Shown here in pieces: positions 48,908 through 59,039 of a stretch of 64,000 nt of DNA; positions within the stretch are counted from its first letter, which is position 1; each line of letters opens with the position of its first letter. The notes beneath the pieces were generated by a model. That model did not search any database, was not told the origin of the DNA, and worked only from the letters and a program-made list of their open reading frames with translations. A program made the position numbers and the translations under genes. Where the stretch lies: the NCBI RefSeq assembly GCF_030272615.1, contig NC_081415.1, positions 603,097,644 through 603,161,643 on the forward strand, read 5' to 3'. This DNA comes from Cryptomeria japonica. Taxonomy: Eukaryota > Streptophyta > Pinopsida > Cupressales > Cupressaceae.

Positions 48908-50989
48908 AACCGGAAGCAGCACCGGCTAAAGTCTTCAAGAGGAAAAGGAAGACAAAAAACAACTCTTTGGACTCAGAAGAAACTGTGTCTGAGGAGTAGC
49001 CCAAGAAGGTGAGACAGACAAGAAAGAAGACAAAGAATGAACCAACATCTTCAGTACCGGTAAATATAGATATCTCCTCCTACAAACCTTTGACACATTG
49101 TCAAAGAACTATCAAAAACATTAGGATAAAAGTATTGAATTATTTAATTGATTATTTTGATGACTTTAATGATGATGAAAAGGAGGCAGTGGAAAAAGAA
49201 TATAATACAATATTTATGTATTAATGACCGGTCCCTTTCATAAATTAGATCTAAAACACCGGATTCTTTGTATAAATCCTTAGACAATAAATGGCGCATT
49301 GCCATAGAGTAGGAACAGGAAATGAGAGAAAAAGTTTTTGTTGAACACTTTCCTGATGTATCAAATTTGAAATTGTTTTATGTAATGAACAAATACAAAG
49401 GTCTTTTCCTCATGAGAAGAAGAAGACTCCTATTACTAGAGGGAAAAGGTAAGGAAGTACTCAAGGATACACACACTCGTGCTCTAGATGCTCTGAAGAT
49501 GCATCAATTGGTTGAAGCCAGCCGACAAGCTGAGAAAGAACTAGTTATATCCAAACTAGATGAAGCATTTGATGATGAAGGAAACATGGTTGATGAACCG
49601 ATCGACACTATTGATGTCAATGCCCTGGATGAAGAAGATGTTACTCAGGAGATACCATCTAAGGCAACAGGACAAGAGCAACAGGCTGAATAGGAGAAGA
49701 AAGCCAAGGATAGATAGGAAGTAGCAAAGGAAGAGGCAGAGCAGAGGAAAAAGGATGAAGAAGAGAAGCAGAAGAAGCAGAAAGAAGAGAAAAAGAAGAA
49801 AGATGAAGAAGAAAAGAAGAAGAAAGATGAAGAGGAGAAAAAGAAAAAAGATGAAGAGGAGAAAAAGAAGAAGGAAGAGGAGAAGAAGAAGAAGAATGAA
49901 GAGGAGAAGCAGAAGAAGGATGACGAGGAGGAGAAGAAGAAGAATGAAGAGGAGAAGTAGAAGAAGGATGAAGAAGAGAAGCAGAAGCAAGAAGATGAAA
50001 AGAAAAAGAAAGAACAAGAAGATAAGGCACAAGAGAAGAAGAAGGAAGTAGAGAAGAGGAGAGAAGTGGAGAAGAAGAAAGCAAAAGAGGACAAGGAAGG
50101 AGAAGCAGTGAAGAGCACCCAGATGGAGACTTCGAAGGAAACTGAGAGTCAAGCCAAACCGGCTGACCTCTCCAGTCCTATAGATCTCCAGTCTACAAGT
50201 GAATCAGAGCTAATGCAAAGAGTCAAGGTTTCTCAAGAGTGCCTTGAAATCATTTGAAGGAAGAAGGAGCAGGATATAATTCAAGCAGCTGTGGACACAC
50301 TTACCAATTTGATACCTGGTACAAATCTTCCAAACACCGATGCATCATTAGCTAGACTAAAGCTCCTATGTACAGTAGTGGATGATTAGGTGCAGAGCCT
50401 GGAAGAAGCAGCTGAGGCAAATGTCAAGAAAGAGCATAAAAAAGCTCTTAACATTGCTTTGGTAAAGAAGTTGAATGATCTCCGGTCTTAATTGCAGAGA
50501 GACCAAAAGGATATAAGGGATGCTTTGGATGAGGGAAATCTGCTACTTAGCAAAATCTGCCAACCCTATCTATTTTATGATGATGTGCTAGCTCAGAAGC
50601 AAAAGCTTCAAACATACTTATAGTCTTACTTGAGCACATTCAAGCCACCTTATGATTCCTTCACAACTTATGGGAAAATCGTTCACCGGTTTCATATCTT
50701 GTCAGTGAAAATGGAGCAAGAGATTAGCACACGGTCTAGAGATTTGTAGGAGCTTCAACTGGTTTTATTTCCATGTCTGCAAATTCTTTAGAAGTGTTAT
50801 CTGAACCTAGATGCCTTGACAGTTACATAAGAGATGAGCACAGTTGATGCCATGGAAGAACAGGTCTCCCAGATGCAAATAGAGAAAGAAGTGGCCACCT
50901 CCCTACTTGAGTCTTGGTCTCTATCAATGAAGCAAATCTTGCAGGACTATAAATCTGTTTTTGACAAGAACTATTCCTTATTGTCATAA
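48908..50989 (+). pseudogene. E2 second ORF, C-terminal part with charged repeat
   Basis: Continues after the TIR element: basic segment (KVFKRKRKTKNN), UAG at 48997-48999, a helical segment (IKVLNYLIDYFDDFNDDEKE), frame changes between 49224 and 49322, then one frame from 49322 to UAA 50987-50989. That frame has a basic/acidic section (ALKMHQLVEASRQAEKEL), a Lys/Glu repeat (49735-50110) and a final helical domain (ALVKKLNDLRS, YLSTFKPPYDSFTTYG, SLLESWSLSMKQILQDY). Stops in this last frame: UAG at 49691, 49715, 49958, 50387, 50621, 50747 and 50789; UAA at 50489 and 50828; UGA at 50255. Function unknown; the coiled-coil content suggests a structural role. Confidence 0.65.
49735..50110 (+). repeat. 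Purine tract, GAR triplet repeats
   Basis: Nearly pure A/G on the plus strand, built on 24-30 bp units of GATGAAGAGGAGAAAAAG type. It encodes Lys/Glu tracts such as DEEEKKKK in the plus frame. Long Phe/Leu/Ser-rich frames on the minus strand are by-products. Confidence 0.92.
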
Positions 50990-51292
50990 ACCTTTATTAT
51001 TTTTATATATCAAATGGAAACAGGGTTGTTTAGCGGTACTTTGTCATTGTTGGCAAAGGGGGAGAAGTATAGGGGAGAAGTATCTGGTACTTAAAATTTT
51101 CTTATATGCTTTGATATATGCTATATGCTCTGATATCTCAATGTTTATGCTCTGTATGCAAAATTGCTATACATTGTATTGATTAAGGGATAGTGTATAT
51201 GCTTAGGGGGAGCAATTTTGCTAATGGCATGATTTTTTTGTAAAACACTTAGATGTCAAAATTTTATTTTCCTTAGTGTTTCCATCAATGCC
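50990..51292 (+). other. E2 3' untranslated region
   Basis: Non-coding. Contains two further GGGGGAG tracts (near 51058 and 51207), then ACACTTAGATGTCAAAAT and the PPT neighbourhood shared with E. Confidence 0.6.
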
Positions 51293-51304
51293 AAAGGGGG
51301 AGAT
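51293..51304 (+). other. E2 polypurine tract
   Basis: AAAGGGGGAGAT directly before the 3' LTR. The preceding GTGTTTCCATCAATGCC is identical to E1 read on the minus strand (about 1906-1922). Confidence 0.82.
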
Positions 51305-52405
51305 TGTTGGCATTTTTGATGTTTATGTTGTGATTGTCATTGATGGACACACACTTGCATTAAGATCCTCTTTATATGTATGAGTTAGAGCACAACCGAT
51401 ATTTGTTCCAACTGGTATGTTGTATTATAGTCATTAGACTATTGATGTTTTATAGAATGTGTTTACCAGTCTAAAGTGGCATGTTGACCTCAAGCGGTAT
51501 GAGGGATTAAATTGACATAACACATTTCTACCAGTCTTCATTTTTCTCAAACCAGCAATTGGTTTTTTGGATGAACCGGTAATACTTTGTGATGAGTTAC
51601 CAATCCACTGATTGTTTGATGGTGCCGACAGACTAGTGGTGCTTCTTGTGTCATGTTACTGAGTATGTCTAGATTCATTGAACCTTGGAAATTGAAATGT
51701 AATCCTATTGGACTGACATGAAATCAGATTCCTTTAAAAGGACATCATGTCTAGGCTTTAAGGTTGTTGCTGAAAGGGTTTATGTTGTTGCTAGGATTTA
51801 AGGTGGTTGAGGAGTTGAAAACAATATGAATGTGTAGAAGACTGAAGTAATGCGGGAGTACATTAAGAATGAGCTATCAAGGATCTAACTGAGCAGTCTG
51901 TGCTATTAGATAGATCAAACACTTGTTGATTACTCACATCTTTGACAAGTCTGTAGCCCTTAACTAGATAGGCCCAAAATCCTTTTGTAAAATCCTCTAA
52001 CAAGGTGGTTCACCTCTGTAAATCTAAAATCCTCTAGCAAGGTAGTCCTTGATCAGACTTATCTCCTAACAGAGATTGAGATTCCTAACAGGATTTGTTC
52101 TGGTGAAGAACATTGTAAGACCTTAACTATTTTGATCTTTACCAGTCTGGTTTCTATTCTGTAGATATTGACTTGTGAGTTCCATCTCACCATGGTTTTT
52201 CCCACTTGGGTTTCCACATCAAATATCTTGTGTTATGGTTGTATTGCTTTTGTGGGTGAATGCTTTATTTGCATTTTGGTTTGCATGTGTGATAACCGAT
52301 CTATCTGTTAAACTATTTTACCGGTTTATCTTTAGATTGCTTAAGTGTTTAAGTGAAGTGTTTTTCGGTATACTAATTCACCCCCCCCCCTCTTAGTATT
52401 CATCA
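51305..52405 (+). repeat. E2 3' LTR
   Basis: Starts TGTTGGCATTTTTG and ends CTTAGTATTCATCA. It carries the C-rich motif ATTCACCCCCCCCCCTCTTA near its end. Confidence 0.93.
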
Positions 52406-53261
52406 GGAAACCTTACCCTCAATAAGATGATACTACTACAAATAATATGTGTATACAAATGGGGTCTGCACATGTAGAAATACCAACTGCCTAGAGTTCA
52501 CTACCCAATCACAAAATAGGAGTCAAACTGACTATAGTTAGATGATTAAATCCAATGATAATGTATTGCTCAAAGTAGCATCTCCAATGTTGGATTCAGT
52601 ATCGCCTAAGCTTTGATAATTACCTTCAAACCTTCCTTGAACCTTCTCTATGGTTTACTCATATAATCTTCAATATTCACACATACCATGTTAGAATACC
52701 ATAACCATATACCGTCTCCCTATTTTATATCTTACTTTTTTTATCTCACAAATGAGATCTTACATATATACCAAAACCTAAGACCAAATGTGTAGGTCGG
52801 GTCACCAAGAATATTACAATTAAATCAATTACAAATAAGATTTGATGCATCATGTCAGCTCGATACATTTACAACAATATCCAATTAATCAAATCATCTT
52901 CATAACATGTCGTGCTGATCTAGAATAGATAATGCATGTCAGTCCATAACCTAGACCAATTTTTCGGTAACAACAAATATGTTAACCCGATTAGACCAAT
53001 AACCAAGATACCAAATCCAAGTATCCAAACCATGTCTTCGACATAACCAAGTGATCTCCAGATGATAACAAGTCATCCACAGTGTTGGTGAACAATATAG
53101 CCTATTGGTGAATGATATATCAGTGACTGTGCATAAGTCACTAAACTTGTCGGTGAACATAATGTGTCGGTTCAACATAACCAAAGATCTTTAGAAGGAT
53201 ATGTCTTGATAAGTGTTGACATCAATGACAAAACCAATGCAACACATCCATAATACCAATA
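52406..53261 (-). repeat. Right LTR of E, part 2
   Basis: Resumes at GGAAACCTTACC, as in the intact middle LTR (37313), and runs to ATACCAATA, the terminal CA reading TA. The LTR without its insert is about 1110 bp. It forms the right end of the E array. Confidence 0.87.
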
Positions 53262-56200
53262 GGGTAGGGGTGTGTTGCCCTTGTTCCCACCCCTTAGGGT
53301 GGTTCTATGTCAGGTTTTCCTGATCTCTTATGCCCAATTTGTCTTCTGGGTTTACAATTCCTCTTTGTCGGCCTTCGATGGTTGAAAATTAATCCTTGAG
53401 GCATGTGTAAAAAGGAATTCAATACCCTCTTTCATGGATGGATGGGAAATGAGGAGACAATTAAGGAGCATAAGGAGAAGATACAATATTTCAAGGTCAT
53501 CATCAAGCATTCAAGCATTCAAGTCTTCTTCATTCATCCATTGGAAAAACATTACAACATTCATTTGCAAGCATGTGTGTGTTAGGGTTTTGTCATGTTA
53601 CATGCCATTTCATACAATATTTGTAGTTACATTCAAGAAGTGAAGTAATCATCATCAACAAGTTATAGATCTAGAAGGTATACACTTCCATTGTTTACAT
53701 TCAAGCATTTGCAATTAGTTTCTTTCAATGTTGATTCATCAACTGGTGTTTGACTGAGGCAAACCCCTATCCACAACCATTCTCCCTCTCTTTACTATGT
53801 ATAGGTTGCAAGTGTGTAGTTGTAATTGCAGGTTTGCGGTTCATTTACAGAGATGGAAGAATCCTTTCATTTCGCAGATTTTGTGGCGAACTGTGTACAT
53901 TGTTGGCATGGTCCTAACGAATTTTCTCCAAATTTGTAGGGTAGATTCATATCAGTCTAATTAGCTCAGATCTGATGTTACAACGTGATCTCGAACTGAT
54001 CTCGAACTGGTATCTCTTCATTTCACTCATTTCCTCTCTCTTTTCCACATAGTCAACTTTCTTATTTACAAAAGAGGGTAAATCACATATCAACCGCTTG
54101 CAATCTACTCAGAATTCACATCCTTGTTTCCCTTGGATTTGGATCTAACTAGTTCAATCCCCTCTTTTGAAAATAAATTTCCTTTCCAAGTGAAAATCAT
54201 CCTAGTGGCTTCCTTTCATGCAATGCCCACCAAAATACCCCAGAGAAATATAGCTAAATACACAATAATTTAATTATTAATTTTTTAACAATACAACACA
54301 TAACATCACTTAAGCAATGTAGTGATCACACTACAACATTTAAGTGCTATGAACATAGAATAATTCTCTCAAGCTATTCAAACAATTATGCAAGAAGAAT
54401 ACAATAAATCATTACTACTAACTCCCTAGCGTATCTCAACGCCATTACTTAATCTACCTACATAAGCAATAAATATTTACTTTCTTCTAGATCAATACCT
54501 CATAATCTTATTCATTATACACACATGGATGCATCATAGTAATACCTAACACTCAAGGTATGCAACCTACTTAATCTTTCATTTAATATGAGATTATATC
54601 TTTCAATGCATATCTACTTCCTTTTTTCTCTTAGGTTCATTTTATACACCAACTCCAAATGTTTGTATTTCCATTAACCAACCTTTGACTATTAACATCA
54701 CCATTCACATACCAAGATTAACCCTTACACTGCATTAACACCATTTCTATTTACGATTAACTTCCACATAATCATTTATGATTCTATGCTCCTAGCATGC
54801 TTATTACTTCATCACAAGTCCTAAAGTACATAAGGCAATAATCACAAAGTCTTCCTAAACATTTAACCCATAGCTCATTTAAAACTCCTAAAATCTCTTA
54901 CACTATATCAATTAACCAACAATCATCTTATAAGAAATTAAGTAACTACACGAATTCATCTCAACACAAACTAAGATATAAAATCCTAATTCCATAACAA
55001 CTAGTAGCATCCACCAAATGGAGATAGAATCTTTAACCATAACACATGATACATTCTAATCCTTTCCTAAAATAAAAGCACTCATCTTATCGTCTATCCA
55101 TACACTTACTAGTAATTTCCATTAATAAGATTAGTAATTCATTCATTAAGAACATCCATACAATATTTTCATAAGGAACATTCAACTACATCCCCAACAT
55201 TTTAAGATTTCAATCTTGCAATTAGATCACTGACTACGAAGTATGATACTATAAGTTTAAATTATTCAATCACAACTCTGAAACATTTCCTAAGATATCT
55301 TCCAATATTACTCACACTCATACATCTTACCAAGGCATGGCTTTTTTCTACTTAAAGCATTTGTTAGAGACATCATTTCTAGGCTATTACCATTATCATA
55401 ACATTTACATCATTTCCTTTTAACATGGCTCATCGAGAATACAAAATGCATCATTTAATTCAGAACAACAATACTTATCCAGATTTCATGCATCCATTTC
55501 ATTTAATATAAGTGTGTTACAATACAAGTTAAGGTTAATCATTACAATCATATACCATAACCAAAAGCTATCACTATAACTTGAACAACATAATCATTTC
55601 TCATAAGCATGATTTCTTATACAACTATTACATAAGAATTTCATTACATAAATCACATCATCATTTACATTCTTGTTGCACTTATTATCCATGAACTATC
55701 TGAAGAAGCATCCTCACCATGCAAGAAGAATCCAAAGATAGGAACATCCCAATGGTTTAAAAGCACCAACCACTTGACCATGTGGAACCAAAGGAACCAC
55801 CCCCCATGCTAGGAGATGACACAAGGTCCCAACTCACACTCTACACCTAATCTGGCACCTATAACCAAGGAGACTATCCACACAAGGAATCTCAAGCAAG
55901 AACTCAGACAAAATAACAAGAATGAACTCCTAGAGGCGTAAAACTCATCAAGACAAAAATACATCCAATCAACATAATCATAAATCATAAAGGGAAAACA
56001 CATGTAGGAGTGGAGTGTCATCACATGCCATCCTCATAACATAATAACATAAGGCACTAGTCAGATGGACATGTGGATCCATCTCAACCTATGAGAGACC
56101 AAGGGAGATTAGCTTACCATCTTCATGGCTTTCTCATGCTTATCCTAAAACAACCTCCCTATGATTAAGCTATGAGGCTCAAAACCTTTCATTATCTTGT

Positions 56201-56725
56201 TTAAATGAGTTCTAATTATCCATCCCAATTAATTCATTATCAATGTTATCACTTGTTTACAAATCATGGAAAACTCCAATATTCCCTAGTGGTCTAGACT
56301 TCATGCATCCTTACAAGGAACCTCATGCAAGCCTATCTTTCATTACCCTGGTCATCACAAGGAAGCCCACTTCTCCTAACATGGACCAACAATAAATCAC
56401 AAGAGGCTCTACCAATATAAATACATGAAAATAATATTCAATGCAGCCAAAAAATTCCACACATACTCTTACAACATATGCAAGGCTACAACAACATCAA
56501 CATATCAAAACGGGCCTCTTGGATAGCAATAAAAAAAGGCATATCAAGCCATCAAATGCTACCATAAAATAAAAGATACCATCATAGTAAGGCCTACTCA
56601 CTTGCTGGTCAAAAACAACATAGTAATCATGTCAATCATCCATGGCCTATGTGCATGGAAGAGAGTCTAAAATATCCAAGATGGTGTAGAGAAGTAAATA
56701 TACATAAAACCATCAAAATACATCA
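53262..56725. other. Unassigned AT-rich interval, 3.5 kb
   Basis: No LTR pair, coding motif or RNA gene is visible. 53262-53420 is comparatively GC-rich (CACCCCTTAGGGTGG palindrome at about 53288). 54200-55680 is strongly AT-rich with short A/T/C words and no long frame, reminiscent of LTR sequence. Short frames at 53403 and 55809 have no recognisable content. It is the pre-insertion site of both the E array and D. Confidence 0.5.
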
Positions 56726-56730
56726 AAACT
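56726..56730. other. Target-site duplication of D
   Basis: AAACT, repeated at 63400-63404. Confidence 0.85.
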
Positions 56731-57177
56731 TGTAGGATTTTGCCAAGATCAAGGGCACAATGGAAAGCATAAAAGGAGAGACAATAGAATGACAAGAACA
56801 AAACTGTATTCTCATCAATATGCAAATGATCAACTGGATTAACCAATACAATGAATATAGGCCTGCTTATATAGGCAAGGCCATATAGATGTACGAGCAC
56901 ACAATTATGACATGTGGACCAATGTGAAACAAGGGTAGGTAAGAAATACTAGGGGTAGGTAGGAGAAATAATATAATATTCCACAAGAGGTGGATGACCC
57001 ACTGAATGTGGAGTGTAACAGCAAAATAAGACCACAAAAGGTGGAATTTCTCCTACAAGCTCTATCCCTATGTGCACACTTCCCTAAGTGTCTCAAATCC
57101 AAACTACAAAGAGATGCATTGTCCTAAGTTAACTTAAGTAAAGTGTCATAATATCCAAAATGAATATTTATTTACCC
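56731..57177 (-). repeat. D 3' LTR, right edge deleted
   Basis: Starts TGTAGGATTTTGCC. The expected end TTTACACCAACA is reduced to TTTACCCA at about 57177, followed by sequence that in X lies about 100 bp further inside. A deletion removed the LTR edge and the PPT. Confidence 0.87.
56866..56875 (-). promoter_or_regulatory. D 3' LTR TATA box
   Basis: CCTATATAAG on the minus strand, the same core as in the X LTRs. Confidence 0.55.
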
Positions 57178-57360
57178 ATATACAATATGCAAATGCAAGC
57201 AAAACCATGCAATGCAATCTCTCACAAATGGAGAAAGGGAGAAAACCTAGTGGGAAAAAACTCCCCCCCAAAAGAGAGATGAATGTACAAAAGACTCTCA
57301 AAGAAGAAGGACAAAACCTCAAAGAGGAAAAAGTTCCCCCCATAAGAGAGGAAGGAGAAG

Positions 57361-58041
57361 TCAGTTGACCCCCCCTAATGACACATCCCACACCCCCAAG
57401 AGAGCTCACAACTGCTGGAACTTACTTTTGGTGAAAGGTTTGGTGAATATGTCAGCAACCTACTCAGTTATAGGACAATATTGCAAATCAATGACCTGCT
57501 CCTGAATGAGCTCTCAGATATAGTGCATATGAATCTCGATGTGTTTATTCCACTGGTGCTTGATCGGGTTCTTCGAGATTGCAATAGCACTCTGATTGTC
57601 GCAATGTAGAACTGAAAGTTGTGGAGTGGTGAATCCAAACTCTGTGAGAATCTGCTAGAGCCAAATGGTCTCAGTCACTGCATTAACAGCACCTCGATAC
57701 TCAGCCTCAGTTGAAGAGAGAGCAATATCATGTTGCTTCTTGCTCTGCCAACAAATGGGGCCTGAACCAAGGTGAAAACTATAACCAGAAGTAGACTTAT
57801 GATCATCAAGATTACTAGCCCAATCGGAGTCTGTGAAACCAACCAAGCGAAGTCCTATGCCTATTGCATAGTGAATCCCATAGTGATGTGTACCCTGGAT
57901 GTAATGAAGGATGCGTTTGGTGGCTTTCCAATGAAGCTCATGTGGTTCCTGCATGAAGTGGGAAACCATGCCAATAGCAAATGAAATATCAGGGCGTGTA
58001 TGGGTCAAGTAGATGAGACTACCCACAAGCTGATGATACAA
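57361..58041 (-). pseudogene. D RNase H and pol C-terminus
   Basis: LVGSLIYLTHTRPDISFAIG leads into RNase H: LVGFTDSDWASNLDDHKSTS, SSTEAEYRGAVNAVTETIWL, LHCDNQSAIAISKNPIKHQ. It ends VADIFTKPFTKSKFQQ and LLGVWDVSLGGVN, with UGA at 57361-57363. Stops are UAG after IWL (57655), UGA before ELIQEQ, UAG before VADIF (EQVADIF expected) and UGA after QQL. A 26-bp tandem duplication (about 58034-58086) puts it out of frame with RT. Confidence 0.88.
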
Positions 58042-58977
58042 AGTGGCATCAATTGGTGGAGATACAAAGTGGCATCAATTGGTGGAGAAGAACACTGAGC
58101 CTCAAGCTTGACTCCTAAAAGAAAGGGAGTCGGGGCAGGCTTACAATCAGCCATATGAAAGCATGCAAGTAGATCAAGAGCATACTTGGGCTGCAATAGT
58201 GTAATCCCAGAAGGTGACTGTGAAATCTCTATCCTGAGAAAGTAGTGCAAAAGACCCAAGTTAGTCATAGCAAATCTATCATGCAAAGCAGATTTGACCT
58301 TGCTAATGATGGATGAAGTACTCCCTATAATGATCAAGTCATCAACATAGAGCACAAGTATCAAGTAAGAGTCATCCTGTCCCAAAATGTAGACATTCGG
58401 ATCGGAATGACACCTGGTGAACCCTGCGGAGAGAAGAAAGGAATCCATCTTGGCATACCAAGCCCTAGGGGCCTGCTTACTTAAGGCCATAGACAGAATT
58501 CCTTAGTCTGCAAACCAAGGAAGTATCCTGGATGAAACCCTATGGCTGCTCCATATAAATCTCCTCATCAAGATTACCATGAAGAAAAGCACTCTTCACA
58601 TCCATCTGATGTACAACCCAACCATGAGTTGCAGTAATAGCAAGTTTCAAATGAATGGAGTTCATCTTGGCTACGAGTGCAAAGGTCTTAGTATAGTCAA
58701 CACCTGCAACCTGAGAGAAACCTTTCGCAACAAGTCGAGCCTTATACTTATCCACACTACCATCCGCTGCAATCTTGGTCTGATAGATCCACTTACATTG
58801 AACCATCTTTGTCCCCTTAGGGAGATGGACTAAATCCCATGTGTTGTTCCTCATCAAGGAACTATACTCTTCCTCCATAGATTGGTCCCACTCAGGAACC
58901 CCTGATGCTTCCCTAAATGTTTGTGGATCGGAAGTGGTAGCAATGAATGCATGTAGTAGATCCCGATCTGTGATCAA
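58042..58977 (-). pseudogene. D reverse transcriptase
   Basis: Contains [71 protein letters not shown], the catalytic LVLYVDDLIIIGS (intact YVDD near 58340) and LGLLHYFLRIEISQS. A UAG follows YMEQP (58540). The YGLKQAP motif is broken by a 4-bp TAAG duplication at about 58480-58487, which shifts the frame. The block before it (58978-59040) is frameshifted relative to integrase. Confidence 0.9.
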
Positions 58978-59039
58978 GTTCTCCGTGTATCTGAAGGATC
59001 CCCAACAAGAGAACCCATGGACTCAAGTGTCTGTCGGGC

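Larger units (their letters stand above)
43786..52405 (+). mobile_element. Pol-less Sirevirus-related LTR element E2, 8.6 kb
   Basis: LTRs at 43786-44894 (1109 bp) and 51305-52405 (1101 bp), with imperfect duplication AGAAA/GGAAA (43781-43785, 52406-52410). It has an initiator tRNA-Met primer site and a PPT. The internal region carries a coiled-coil/CCHC gag-like frame and a long second frame ending in a charged coiled-coil region. No protease, integrase, RT or RNase H motif was found in any frame. The PPT neighbourhood (51278-51304) is nearly identical to that of E1, implying mobilisation by E-type machinery. Confidence 0.88.

Noticed and set aside
49556-50152. Long Phe/Leu- and Ser-rich minus-strand frames, resembling membrane proteins
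   Set aside because: They are the complement of the GAR purine repeat coding for Lys/Glu on the plus strand.
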